Below, in pieces: positions 1 to 9,106 of a stretch of 64,000 nt of DNA (position 1 is the first letter of the stretch; each line of letters starts with the position of its first letter). This DNA is from an uncultured Alphaproteobacteria bacterium (GTDB lineage Bacteria > Pseudomonadota > Alphaproteobacteria > HIMB59 > GCA-002718135): assembly GCA_902521325.1 (NCBI GenBank), contig CABYRE010000006.1, positions 1 to 64,000 of the forward strand. Reading direction: 5' to 3'. A program made the position numbers and the translations under genes. Under the pieces are notes generated by a model. The model searched no databases. It saw only the letters and a program-made list of their open reading frames with translations, and was not told the origin of the DNA.

Positions 1-481
1 CAGGTTTACTACCAGGTAGCTTTCTTGTTCCTTCGGGGAAAATAATAATTGAAGATCCAAAAGATAATTTTTTTTGAACTTTTTGTAACATATCTCTCAT
101 AGCTTTTGTTCCACCATCTCTATTGATCGCAACCATATTAGACTTGAATAAATATTGTCCAAAAATTGGTATAAAAAAAAGCTCTCTTTTATGAACAAAG
201 AAACAATCTTTTAAATAGTAATAGAGTGCGAGTGTCTCAAATGCAGACTGATGTTTAGACGCAATTAATACACTTTCATTTGGAATATTTTCTAAACCCT
301 CAATTTTATGTTTAATATTACATATAAGATTAAGAAAAACAAAAATAACACGTATCCAAAGTTTGGTTGGATATTTAAGTAAATAACTTGGTAATAAGAG
401 AAAAGGTAAACATACAATACCCATCAACACAGTCCACATAACCAAGGAAATATAAAATATTATACTTTTTAAAATTAACAT
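1..481 (-). CDS. plsC: 1-acyl-sn-glycerol-3-phosphate acyltransferase (PlsC family), 3' end cut off by window edge
   Basis: This would transfer an acyl chain to lysophosphatidic acid to make phosphatidic acid at the inner membrane. Reading the reverse strand from an ATG at 481 gives 160 codons that run off the window without a stop. An N-terminal hydrophobic segment (residues about 4-34) is followed by the acyltransferase signature KHQSAFET (H77, E82), so the usual HX4D is HX4E here, and by the FPEGTR substrate motif at 148-153. The C-terminus is missing only because the window starts here. It is divergent from the zinc-ribbon gene at 532. The family call is secure; exact acyl specificity is not visible. 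Confidence 0.88.
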   Translation of the reverse strand, partial: MLILKSIIFYISLVMWTVLMGIVCLPFLLLPSYLLKYPTKLWIRVIFVFLNLICNIKHKIEGLENIPNESVLIASKHQSAFETLALYYYLKDCFFVHKRELFFIPIFGQYLFKSNMVAINRDGGTKAMRDMLQKVQKKLSFGSSIIIFPEGTRKLPGSKP

Positions 482-531
482 ACTTAATGATTTTGTTTTA
501 TATACTAGCCTGACTGATCTATATATAATTT

Positions 532-975
532 ATGTTCATTGTTTGCTCTAATTGTGAATTCAAGTATTTAGTAAATTCTGCAGATCTTAAACCAAATGGT
601 AGAATGGTTGAATGCGCAAATTGTAATCATCAATGGTTTCAAGAATCAGATGATACTGACATTACATCATCAGTCCCATCTACAAAAAAAGAAGAATTAG
701 ATCAAAATTTAAAAAATAATAAACAAAAAGAAAAATTAGAAAAAGGTCCAGTCAGAAATTTACCAAGTACAGTTGTAAGACAAGAGAAACCAAGTGTTAT
801 TAATTCAACTATAGTAATTGCTCTAGCTACAGTTGTGATTTTAGCAATATGGATTTATCGATCCTACGGTGTAAATACTTTTATTATTATTGATTTTTAT
901 ATTAGGGAATTTTTCTTTAATTTAAATTTGATAATTTCAGACTTAGCTAAAATTATACACAGTACTTTAAATTAG
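532..975 (+). CDS. MJ0042-type zinc-ribbon membrane protein
   Basis: The N-terminus carries two CxxC pairs (C5/C8 and C28/C31) in the pattern of the MJ0042 zinc-ribbon domain common at the start of alphaproteobacterial hypothetical proteins. A lysine- and glutamate-rich low-complexity linker follows (about 40-85), then one transmembrane helix at about residues 92-110 and a short hydrophobic tail. The likely layout is a cytoplasmic zinc ribbon tethered to the inner membrane. The 3' end overlaps the convergent lysA gene by 9 nt. The molecular role of this family is not established, so no function is assigned beyond the domain. Confidence 0.75.
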   Translation: MFIVCSNCEFKYLVNSADLKPNGRMVECANCNHQWFQESDDTDITSSVPSTKKEELDQNLKNNKQKEKLEKGPVRNLPSTVVRQEKPSVINSTIVIALATVVILAIWIYRSYGVNTFIIIDFYIREFFFNLNLIISDLAKIIHSTLN

Positions 976-2217
976 TGACAACCAACTCGGAATAGTATCA
1001 GCTTCAATTGTTTTCTCAATTTTCTCTGGAGAATAAATAATTGCATAATTATCATTGTGTACTAAAATTTCAGAGGGCAATGGTCTAGAGTTATAATTTG
1101 AAGACATTACTTTTCCATAGGCCCCTGTATTTTTTATAACTAGTAGATTACCAATTTTTTGTTTAGCCAATTTAATATTTTTTAAAAATATATCTGAACT
1201 TTCGCAAATTGGACCAGCAATGGCATAATTCATAAATTCTTCTGAGTTTACATTTATCGCTGATATTTCATGATGAGCACCGTACATAGCTGGACGTATT
1301 AATGTATTCATGCCAGCATCAACAATTAAATAATTTATACCTCCATTATTTTTAATTGTAATAATGGAAGTAACAGTAATTCCTGCTTCAGCAATTAAAT
1401 ACCGACCAGGTTCAAAAGATAATTCATAGTTTGTTTTTGTAAAACAATTATCTAGTTCCTCTTTTACCATCCCAATATTAAAATCTGGATCAGAATCCTT
1501 ATATTTAACATGGAATCCTCCACCCAAATCAACATGTTTTATATTAATACCTGATTCAATAAACTTATTGGCAGCCATCTTCATTTGATTAAAAGTATTT
1601 TTAAAAGCTTCAATTTTACTAATTTGACTTCCAATATGACAGCTAATACCAACTAAATTTAAACTTTTACAACTTTTAACTAATTCAACAATTTTGTCTA
1701 TTTTATCAATTTCGATACCAAACTTATCCGTTTTTTTGCCAGTAGAAATTTTATTCAAAGTTTCTCCATCAATATCTGGATTAAGCCTGACACCAATATC
1801 AACAACCCTATTTTTTTCTGTTGCTAAACTATCGAGCAATTTAATCTCTTCTAAAGATTCAGTATTAATTAATCGTATATTTTTATGCATAGCATAGAGT
1901 AAGTCTTGTTCAGATTTTCCTACGCCTTCAAAAATAATTTTATTTGGATTAAAGCCAGCCTCTAAAGCTCTTTTAAGTTCACCAACTGAAACTACATCTG
2001 CTCCAAGATCTAATGAGTTCATTAATTTCAAAATAGCTTGATTTGAATTAGACTTAATTGAATAAAAAATATTGTTGCCTAATATTTCTTTAGTTTTATT
2101 TACTTGATTAATAATTTTTTCTTGTGAATAAACATAAAAAGGGGTTTCACAAACTTTCACTAAGTCATGCAATGAAGTACCCTCAATATGTGGGTCATTA
2201 TTTTTATAATTAAGCAT
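967..2217 (-). CDS. lysA: diaminopimelate decarboxylase
   Basis: PLP-dependent decarboxylation of meso-diaminopimelate to L-lysine, the last lysine biosynthesis step. The 416-residue length fits the family. The PLP lysine sits in FYSIKSNSN (K55). The glycine-rich phosphate loop is HVDLGGGFHVKY near 230, EPGRYLIAEAG lies near 270, and the active-site cysteine motif GPICESSDIF lies near 337. It starts one base after the lptM stop, as the last gene of an argH-lptM-lysA operon, an order common in Proteobacteria. It ends convergently with the zinc-ribbon gene at 532. Confidence 0.97.
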   Translation of the reverse strand: MLNYKNNDPHIEGTSLHDLVKVCETPFYVYSQEKIINQVNKTKEILGNNIFYSIKSNSNQAILKLMNSLDLGADVVSVGELKRALEAGFNPNKIIFEGVGKSEQDLLYAMHKNIRLINTESLEEIKLLDSLATEKNRVVDIGVRLNPDIDGETLNKISTGKKTDKFGIEIDKIDKIVELVKSCKSLNLVGISCHIGSQISKIEAFKNTFNQMKMAANKFIESGINIKHVDLGGGFHVKYKDSDPDFNIGMVKEELDNCFTKTNYELSFEPGRYLIAEAGITVTSIITIKNNGGINYLIVDAGMNTLIRPAMYGAHHEISAINVNSEEFMNYAIAGPICESSDIFLKNIKLAKQKIGNLLVIKNTGAYGKVMSSNYNSRPLPSEILVHNDNYAIIYSPEKIEKTIEADTIPSWLSLI

Positions 2218-2403
2218 TTAATCAGTATTTATAACAACAGATTGTTGACGTTTTTTTTCTTCTTCTAATTTCTCTAAACATGCTTCGTCACATGGGTATG
2301 TAATTACTGATTTGTCTACTTGATCCTCTGGTAAGCTTAATGGGCCAACTTTTCCACAACTAAAAGTAAACAACAAAAATGATAATAATATTAGTCTGAT
2401 CAT
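2218..2403 (-). CDS. lptM: LptM-like small lipoprotein (YifL family)
   Basis: A 61-residue lipoprotein. A short hydrophobic signal peptide leads to the lipobox LFTFSC with the lipidated cysteine at position 16. This is followed by GKVGPLSLP, which matches the family pattern CGxKGPLYxP. In E. coli LptM helps the LPS translocon LptD-LptE mature its disulfides; that role is carried over by family. It overlaps argH by one base and abuts lysA, the position where this lipoprotein usually sits. The C-terminal half is charged and low in complexity, with two further cysteines in a CDEAC motif. Confidence 0.85.
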   Translation of the reverse strand: MIRLILLSFLLFTFSCGKVGPLSLPEDQVDKSVITYPCDEACLEKLEEEKKRQQSVVINTD

Positions 2404-3785
2404 TATAGGTATTTTTTTATAGCAAATTTTATCATTTTTTTAGTAATTTTGGGAGCTGTTCCACCAAAACTAGTTTTTGAGTTTACACTATTAATAGCTG
2501 ATAGCACTTTTTTTGCACCTGCGGTTATATTTTTGTCAAACTTTCTTAATTCATCAAGAGATAATGAATCTATATTTATTTTTTTTCTTGAACAATAAGC
2601 AACAACCTTTCCTGTAACATTATAAGCATCTCTAAAAGAATAACTAAGATTTTGGACTAACCAATTAGCTAAATCTGTAGCAGTGGCATTTGAATTGTCT
2701 ATCAACCCTTTCATTTTAGTTTTATTAAATGTTGATTTTGATAAAATTTCATTAATAACTTTTACGCACAAGAAAACATTGTCGTATGAGTTAAAAGTTA
2801 ATTGTTTATCATCTTGTAAGTCTTTACTATATGAAAGAGGCAATCCTTTAACAATATTAAGCATTGAACCTAAATTGCTAATAATAATACTTGTTTTTCC
2901 TCTGACAAGTTCTGCGCCATCAGGGTTTTTTTTCTGTGGCATAATTGAACTGCCAGTTGAAAGATCGTCTGGTAAATTTATAAAATTAAATTGTTGGTTT
3001 GACCAAAGTACAATTTCCTCAGCTATTTTTGACAAATGAACAGCGATCAAAGATAAAACAAATAAAAATTCTATTACAAAGTCTCTATCTGAGACTGTAT
3101 CCATTGCGTTTTTTGTTGGTTCTCTAAATCCTAATTCTTTAGATGTATATTTTCTATCAATAGGGAATGAAGTTCCTGCAAGTGCAGCTGCACCTAATGG
3201 ACTTTCATTTAAACGATATAAACAATCTTGAAGCCTTGTTCTGTCTCTACTAATCATTTCAACATAAGCTAAAACATGATGAGCTAATGATATTGGTTGA
3301 GCAATCTGTAAATGTGTATAACCAGGCATAATTGTTTCAGTATTTTTATTTGCAATATTAATCAAAGTTTTCTGAAATTTCTTTAGTTCACTATCTAAGA
3401 ATTTTGACTCTTTTTTAATCCATAATTTTAAATCAGTTACTACTTGATCATTTCTAGATCTTGCCGTGTGAAGTTTCCCTGCAACCTTTCCAATTTTTTT
3501 AAATAATAAACTTTCAATATTCATATGAATATCTTCAAGTTTTTTTGAAAAAACTACTTTGTTTTTTTCAATATCTCTTTCAATTGCTTTAAGCCCAGAG
3601 ACTATTGCACTTTGTTCTTTTTTGTTTATTATTTTTTGCTTCCCTAGCATTTTAGCATGCGCAATTGAGCCTGCTATATCTTCCTCATAAAGACGCTGAT
3701 CAATATCTATGGATGAATTAATATCATCTAAAATTTCACTTGGTCCTTTTGAAAAATGGACATTTCTTGAAGGGTTTTTTTTCAT
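2403..3785 (-). CDS. argH: argininosuccinate lyase
   Basis: Cleaves argininosuccinate to arginine and fumarate. The 460 residues match full-length ArgH. The fumarase/aspartase superfamily signature GSSIMPQKKNPD is present near residue 280, with the catalytic serine region intact. The HTARSRNDQV motif (about 102-111) and TMPGYTHLQ (about 157) are also conserved. It is the first gene of the argH-lptM-lysA operon and is divergent from the beta-oxidation gene at 3890, so the 3786-3889 spacer must carry both promoters. The start ATG is preceded by a weak GGAAA rather than a strong Shine-Dalgarno. Confidence 0.97.
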   Translation of the reverse strand: MKKNPSRNVHFSKGPSEILDDINSSIDIDQRLYEEDIAGSIAHAKMLGKQKIINKKEQSAIVSGLKAIERDIEKNKVVFSKKLEDIHMNIESLLFKKIGKVAGKLHTARSRNDQVVTDLKLWIKKESKFLDSELKKFQKTLINIANKNTETIMPGYTHLQIAQPISLAHHVLAYVEMISRDRTRLQDCLYRLNESPLGAAALAGTSFPIDRKYTSKELGFREPTKNAMDTVSDRDFVIEFLFVLSLIAVHLSKIAEEIVLWSNQQFNFINLPDDLSTGSSIMPQKKNPDGAELVRGKTSIIISNLGSMLNIVKGLPLSYSKDLQDDKQLTFNSYDNVFLCVKVINEILSKSTFNKTKMKGLIDNSNATATDLANWLVQNLSYSFRDAYNVTGKVVAYCSRKKINIDSLSLDELRKFDKNITAGAKKVLSAINSVNSKTSFGGTAPKITKKMIKFAIKKYL

Positions 3786-3889
3786 TTTCCGGGCCTATAA
3801 GAGATATTTATATTAATTTCCACCCTTATGCTTAAATTATTTTCATACATCAAATTTTTCTTATATAAGCTCAGCTTTATAGAACTCAT

Positions 3890-6124
3890 ATGAATATTAA
3901 AAAAGTAGTAGTTATAGGATCTGGGACTATGGGTAGTGGGATTGCTGCACAGGTTGCTAATGCAGGAATTTCTGTAACTCTTCTTGATCTACCTTCAAAT
4001 GAAGGATCAAGAAATCAAATAACAGAAAAAGCTAAAGAAAGAATTATAAAATCAAGACCTCCACTACTTGTAGAAAAAACTAAGGCAAAACATATTGAAA
4101 CTGGAAATATAGAAGACGATTTCTCTGCTGTCTCAGAAGCTGATTGGGTTGTTGAAGCTGTAGTAGAAAGAATTGATATTAAACACTCTATATATTCTAA
4201 AATACAAGATGCACGTAAACCCTCTTCTATAATCTCATCTAATACCTCAACTATTCCTTTGAAAGTTTTATCTGCAAATATGTCCGAGGATATGAAGAAA
4301 AATTTTTGCATCACACATTTTTTTAATCCAGTTCGTTACATGGCTCTTTTAGAAATTGTTACTGAGCCAATTAATGATACTGAAAAAATTAATTTCTTAA
4401 AATCTTTTTGTGATGAACAACTTGGAAAGGGTGTAATCATTTGTAATGATACTCCAGGATTTATTGGAAATAGGATTGGTGTTTATGCAATGCAAGTTGC
4501 TATGACTGAAGCATTTAAAATGAATATATCAATTGAAGAAGCAGATGCGGTATTTGGCAGACCAATGGGTATTCCTAAAACAGGTATCTTTGGTTTGTAT
4601 GATTTGATCGGTATCGATTTAATGGCAGATGTCTTAAAAAGTTTCATTAAAGAATTACCAATTGAAGATCCCTTTCACGAAGTTGCTCAAGAAATTCCGT
4701 TAGTAAAAAAACTAATTGATACAGGTTATACTGGAAGAAAAGGCAAGGGTGGTTTTTACAGAATGAATAAGTCAGATGGTAAAAAAACTCTTGAAGCAAT
4801 TAACCTGGAAACTGGAGAATACTCTCCTAGCAAAAAAATAAATTTAGGATTAGGTGATAAAATAGATATTAAAAAATTAATCGAAAGAGATGATAAATAT
4901 GGCAAGTATGCAAAATCGATACTAACAAAAGTAATTAGATATGCTGCTTTTCTAATTCCTGATGTTTCATCTAAATATATAGATATTGATGATGCTCTAA
5001 GATTAGGCTTTAATTGGACTATTGGTCCATTCGAGATGTTATCAAATATAGAAACAAATTCTTTTATTCAGGAAAATACTGACATCAACTATTTTGAAAC
5101 AATTCAAAATAATTTTAAATTTGAGAAGAGACCAGGCTATCTTGATCCTAATATTGACAATCTTAGATCTCTTAAATTAGACAAAACATTTCATAACGCT
5201 TCTGCAAACGTACAAGATTCTTCATCTTTTCAAATTGTAGAATTTACCACTAAAGCCAACGCTCTTAGCACAGACTCTATGCTTGCTTTAAAAGAAGCTG
5301 CACAAAATAATAAAAGCACAATTATAATAAATGAAGCAATGCAATTCTCAGCAGGTGTAAATTTAAATTATGTAATGGATTTTGCTAAAAATAATGAGTG
5401 GTCAAAAATTGAAAAATTTATCTTAGATTTTCAACAAACTTGTAAGGCAATCAAATATGCAGATAAACCTTTTATTGCAGCACCTTCTGGTTTAGCAATT
5501 GGAGGAGGATTTGAAGTAGTTCTTCACTGTGATTACTCTGTCTCACATACAAATGTTGTTCTAGGTCTTGTTGAATCTCTAGTTGGTCTAATTCCTGCAG
5601 GTGGTGGGTGTAAGGAAATGTTGTGGCGTTGGCTACAAACACCTGAAGGAAAAGAAAATTCAGAATATGCTTCTATGAAAGTCTTTGATCTTATTGGCTA
5701 TGCTATTACTTCAAGTTCACCAAACGAAGCAAAACCTAATCAATTTTTTCTTAGTAAAGATAAGGTCGTAATTAATAGGGATAGACAACTTACAACAGCT
5801 ATTGAATTACTTAATAATATTGAAAGCAGTTATATCAAACCCAGCGAACCTACATTCAGACTTGGTGGAAGTTCTGTAAAAGATAAAATGTTTGAAAAGT
5901 TAGAAAAACTTTACAGTGAAAAGAAAATAATGGATCATAGCTTAGAAGTTGGAAAACAAATTGCTTTTGTTTTAAGCGGTGGTGATACAAATATGAATTC
6001 TGATCTAACTGAAGATGATCTATACAATTTAGAGCTCGAAGCATTCATGAGACTTATCCAGATGTCTAAAACGCAGGAAAGAATAAAACACACATTAGAA
6101 ACAGGAAAACCATTAGTAAATTAA
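3890..6124 (+). CDS. 3-hydroxyacyl-CoA dehydrogenase / enoyl-CoA hydratase fusion (FadN-type)
   Basis: A 744-residue beta-oxidation multienzyme with the dehydrogenase first and the crotonase last, the reverse of E. coli FadB and like Bacillus FadN. The NAD-binding loop GSGTMGSGIAAQ lies at about 10-21, the HFFNPVRYM dehydrogenase motif at about 143, and the helical 3HCDH domain follows to about 400. The hydratase part has the oxyanion-hole region GLAIGGGFEVVLHCD near 534 and a GLIPAGGG loop near 567. It heads a co-directional run with the acyl-CoA synthetase, MetY-like and hydrolase genes. The substrate could be ordinary fatty acyl-CoA or a specialised short acyl-CoA. Confidence 0.92.
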   Translation: MNIKKVVVIGSGTMGSGIAAQVANAGISVTLLDLPSNEGSRNQITEKAKERIIKSRPPLLVEKTKAKHIETGNIEDDFSAVSEADWVVEAVVERIDIKHSIYSKIQDARKPSSIISSNTSTIPLKVLSANMSEDMKKNFCITHFFNPVRYMALLEIVTEPINDTEKINFLKSFCDEQLGKGVIICNDTPGFIGNRIGVYAMQVAMTEAFKMNISIEEADAVFGRPMGIPKTGIFGLYDLIGIDLMADVLKSFIKELPIEDPFHEVAQEIPLVKKLIDTGYTGRKGKGGFYRMNKSDGKKTLEAINLETGEYSPSKKINLGLGDKIDIKKLIERDDKYGKYAKSILTKVIRYAAFLIPDVSSKYIDIDDALRLGFNWTIGPFEMLSNIETNSFIQENTDINYFETIQNNFKFEKRPGYLDPNIDNLRSLKLDKTFHNASANVQDSSSFQIVEFTTKANALSTDSMLALKEAAQNNKSTIIINEAMQFSAGVNLNYVMDFAKNNEWSKIEKFILDFQQTCKAIKYADKPFIAAPSGLAIGGGFEVVLHCDYSVSHTNVVLGLVESLVGLIPAGGGCKEMLWRWLQTPEGKENSEYASMKVFDLIGYAITSSSPNEAKPNQFFLSKDKVVINRDRQLTTAIELLNNIESSYIKPSEPTFRLGGSSVKDKMFEKLEKLYSEKKIMDHSLEVGKQIAFVLSGGDTNMNSDLTEDDLYNLELEAFMRLIQMSKTQERIKHTLETGKPLVN

Positions 6125-6164
6125 TTTGATTTCTTGTAGTATCGATTAAAATTTGGAGGAATGG

Positions 6165-7796
6165 ATGAATAATTTCGATACAAATCTTGATAAAAATACT
6201 GCTAATTTTGTTCCTTTATCTCCCTTAAGTTTTATTTCTCGTGCTAAAGATATTTATCCAAATTATGAGTCACTTGTTTATGGTAAAAGAAGTTATACTT
6301 GGAAAGAAACCTATAATCGTTGTACGAAATTTGCTAGCGCCTTAGAAAAACAAGGTATTGGTAAAGGAGATACCGTTTCCATAATTGCAGCTAATACACC
6401 TGAAATATTTGAGGCTCATTATTCTATTCCCATGATCGGTGCTGTAATTAATACAATTAATACAAGATTGGATGCAGAAACAATTGCATACATTCTAGAT
6501 CATAGTGATGCAAAATTATTAATCACAGATACACAATTTTCACCTACTATGAAAAAAGCTTTAAGCCTTTATGGAAAAAATATTCTTATTATTGATATTC
6601 ATGATGATCAAGCAATATTCAAAGAAGGTGAGGGTGAAAGAATAGGTAAATGGACTTATGAAGATTTTCTTTTAACTGGAGATGATAATTTTGAATGGTC
6701 TTTACCTGATGATGAGTGGCAGGCTATCTCTTTAAGCTATACCTCAGGAACAACAGGAAAACCCAAAGGTGTTGTCTATCATCATAGGGGTTCTTATCTA
6801 ATGTCAACAGGTAGTGTAACGGCTTGGAATATGACTAATAAATTAACTTTTTTATATACAGTGCCAATGTTTCATTGCAATGGATGGGGTTATCCATGGA
6901 CTGCTGCATTAATTCACGCCAAGGTTGTTTGTTGCCGATATATTATTGCGAAAGATATTTACAATTTGATTGATCAACATAAGGTTACTCATTTTGGAGG
7001 TGCGCCAATAGTATTAAGTTTAATCGCAAATGCAGATGAAAAAGATAAAAAAGTAATCAATCATAAGGTATTTGTTCTAACTGCTGGTGCGCCACCTACA
7101 AGTGCCATCCTTGAGAAAATGGATAACCTAGGTTTTGAGGTAATGCATGTTTACGGATTAACAGAAACATATGGACACATATTACAATGTGCATGGAATG
7201 AGGAATGGAATGAACTTCCTAAAACAGAAAAAGCAGATATTAATTCTAGGCAAGGTGTTCGTTATCCTAATACAGAAGAAGTTATCGTTGCCGATCCAGA
7301 GAGTCATAAACGTGTTCCAATGGATGGTAAGACAATGGGTGAAATACTTATAAGAGGTAATGTTGTGATGAAAGGATATTATAAAAATAAAGAAGCAACT
7401 GAAACATCTATGAAGAATGGCTGGTTTCATTCTGGAGATTTAGCCGTTGTTTATCCTGATGGTTACATTCAAATTAAGGATCGCTCTAAAGATATTATTA
7501 TTTCAGGTGGAGAAAATATTTCATCAGTCGAGGTAGAAAATGTTGTAGCAAAACATGACTCTGTTTCTCTTGTTGCCGTTGTAGCTAAACCAGATGAAAA
7601 GTGGGGTGAAACTCCTTGTGCATTTGTTGAATTAGCCCCTGGAAAAAATGCCACAGAAGATGAAATTATACAGTTTTGTAAAGAAAATATGGCTGGATTT
7701 AAGAGACCAAAGCATGTAATCTTTGGTGAATTACCAAAAACTTCAACTGGGAAGATACAAAAATTTGAATTAAGAACAAAAGCAAAGGAGTTATAA
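6165..7796 (+). CDS. AMP-forming acyl-CoA synthetase
   Basis: Activates a carboxylic acid to its CoA thioester through an acyl-adenylate. The P-loop-like motif YTSGTTGKPKGV is near residue 192, the hinge region GWFHSGDLAVVYPDGY near 415, and the C-terminal catalytic lysine motif PKTSTGKIQK near 522. The in-frame TTG at 6153 lies inside the ribosome binding site, so the ATG at 6165, four bases after GGAGGA, is the better start. The stop overlaps the next start by one base. The length resembles fatty-acid CoA ligases and DmdB-type methylmercaptopropionate-CoA ligases; the sequence alone cannot separate them. Confidence 0.92.
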   Translation: MNNFDTNLDKNTANFVPLSPLSFISRAKDIYPNYESLVYGKRSYTWKETYNRCTKFASALEKQGIGKGDTVSIIAANTPEIFEAHYSIPMIGAVINTINTRLDAETIAYILDHSDAKLLITDTQFSPTMKKALSLYGKNILIIDIHDDQAIFKEGEGERIGKWTYEDFLLTGDDNFEWSLPDDEWQAISLSYTSGTTGKPKGVVYHHRGSYLMSTGSVTAWNMTNKLTFLYTVPMFHCNGWGYPWTAALIHAKVVCCRYIIAKDIYNLIDQHKVTHFGGAPIVLSLIANADEKDKKVINHKVFVLTAGAPPTSAILEKMDNLGFEVMHVYGLTETYGHILQCAWNEEWNELPKTEKADINSRQGVRYPNTEEVIVADPESHKRVPMDGKTMGEILIRGNVVMKGYYKNKEATETSMKNGWFHSGDLAVVYPDGYIQIKDRSKDIIISGGENISSVEVENVVAKHDSVSLVAVVAKPDEKWGETPCAFVELAPGKNATEDEIIQFCKENMAGFKRPKHVIFGELPKTSTGKIQKFELRTKAKEL

Positions 7797-9106
7797 TGGA
7801 TCCAAAAACTTATAAATTTGACACACTAAGTCTACATGCTGGTTATCAACCAAGTAAAAACGCTGGCTCAAGACAAGTACCAATTTATCAAACAACTTCA
7901 TATATGTTTGATGATGTTGATCATGCGGCAGCACTTTTCAATTTAGAAAGAGGTGGTCATATTTATAGTCGTATGTCCAACCCAACAGTACAAGTTCTAG
8001 AAGAAAGAGTTTGTGCACTTGAAGGAGGAACAGCTGCTCTTGCAACTGCATCTGGAATGAGTGCAATATTTTTAACTATTATGACTCTATGTAACGCAGG
8101 CGATCACATGGTTGTGTCTTCACAATTATATGGAGGTACAGTAAATTTATTTAGATTAACACTTCCTAAGTTTGGCATTAAAACAACTTTTGTAAAACCA
8201 AGAGATACAGAAGGTTTTAAAAAAGCTATTCAGCCAAATACTAAAGGTATTTTTGGTGAGCTTGTTGGTAATCCTGGTAATGAATTAATGAACATGCCTG
8301 AAGTTTCAAACATAGCAAAAGAAGCAGGTATCCCACTAATAATTGATAGCACTTATCAAACTCCTTATTTGTGTAGACCTTTTGAACACGGAGCTGACCT
8401 TGTTGTACACTCACTAACTAAATGGATGAGTGGTAATGGTTCTTCTATGGCAGGAATATTAGTTGAAGGTGGAACTTTTGATTGGATGCAAAATGATAAA
8501 TTTCCTTCTATGACAGAACCTTACGAGGGCTATCATGGATTATCATTTGCAGAAGAATTTGGCCCAACAGCTTTTACAATGATGGCAAGAGCTGAAGGTA
8601 TGAGAGATATGGGGCCTTGTTTAGCACCACAAAATGCATGGAATATTTTACATGGTTTAGAAACTCTCTCTCTTCGAATGGAAAAACATTGTTCTAATGC
8701 TTTGAAAATGGTTGAGTATTTATCAAATCATGAGAGTGTTGCTTGGGTTTCTCATGCTAGTGCACCAGGACATCCAGACAAAGAACTAGCAGAAAAAATT
8801 CTGCCTAAGGGTACGGGGTCAATGATCGCCTTTGGAATTAAAGGTGGCAAGGAGGCTGGAGCTGCATTTATTAACAATGTAAAACTTGCATCTCATTTAG
8901 CAAATGTAGGTGATGCGAGAACACTAGTTATACACCCAGCATCTGCAACGCACTCACAAATGGATGAGGCAACTTTAAAATTTGCTGGATTATCTCATGA
9001 TATGATTAGATTATCAGTTGGCTTAGAAGACTTTGAAGATATTGTAAATGATTTCGAAGATGGATTCAGAGCAGCAAAAAAACCTCGTTTAGTTGCAAAC
9101 AAATAA
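7796..9106 (+). CDS. metY: O-acetylhomoserine (thiol)-lyase, MetY-like
   Basis: A Cys/Met-metabolism PLP enzyme of 436 residues that would join sulfide or methanethiol to O-acetylhomoserine, giving homocysteine or methionine. The N-terminal SLHAGYQPS and IYQTTSYMFDD motifs, YSRMSNPTV, and the PLP-lysine motif VVHSLTKWMSG (Lys near 209) are typical of the sulfhydrylase branch, which is longer than cystathionine synthases. The C-terminal VIHPASATHSQM and IRLSVGLED motifs are also present. It is translationally coupled to the acyl-CoA synthetase, an unusual partner that suggests recapture of a released thiol. Methionine gamma-lyase activity is a less likely alternative. Confidence 0.9.
   Translation: MDPKTYKFDTLSLHAGYQPSKNAGSRQVPIYQTTSYMFDDVDHAAALFNLERGGHIYSRMSNPTVQVLEERVCALEGGTAALATASGMSAIFLTIMTLCNAGDHMVVSSQLYGGTVNLFRLTLPKFGIKTTFVKPRDTEGFKKAIQPNTKGIFGELVGNPGNELMNMPEVSNIAKEAGIPLIIDSTYQTPYLCRPFEHGADLVVHSLTKWMSGNGSSMAGILVEGGTFDWMQNDKFPSMTEPYEGYHGLSFAEEFGPTAFTMMARAEGMRDMGPCLAPQNAWNILHGLETLSLRMEKHCSNALKMVEYLSNHESVAWVSHASAPGHPDKELAEKILPKGTGSMIAFGIKGGKEAGAAFINNVKLASHLANVGDARTLVIHPASATHSQMDEATLKFAGLSHDMIRLSVGLEDFEDIVNDFEDGFRAAKKPRLVANK

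Noticed and set aside
3786-3889. Possible riboswitch or operator between argH and the beta-oxidation gene
   Set aside because: No recognisable aptamer core or strong dyad was found; only AT-rich promoter-like sequence is visible.
6153-6164. TTG start for the acyl-CoA synthetase at 6153
   Set aside because: It overlaps the GGAGGA ribosome binding site that serves the ATG at 6165.
7171-7430. Overlapping frames of 60-82 codons inside the acyl-CoA synthetase
   Set aside because: They are shadows of a well-conserved coding region, with no ribosome binding site and no family similarity.
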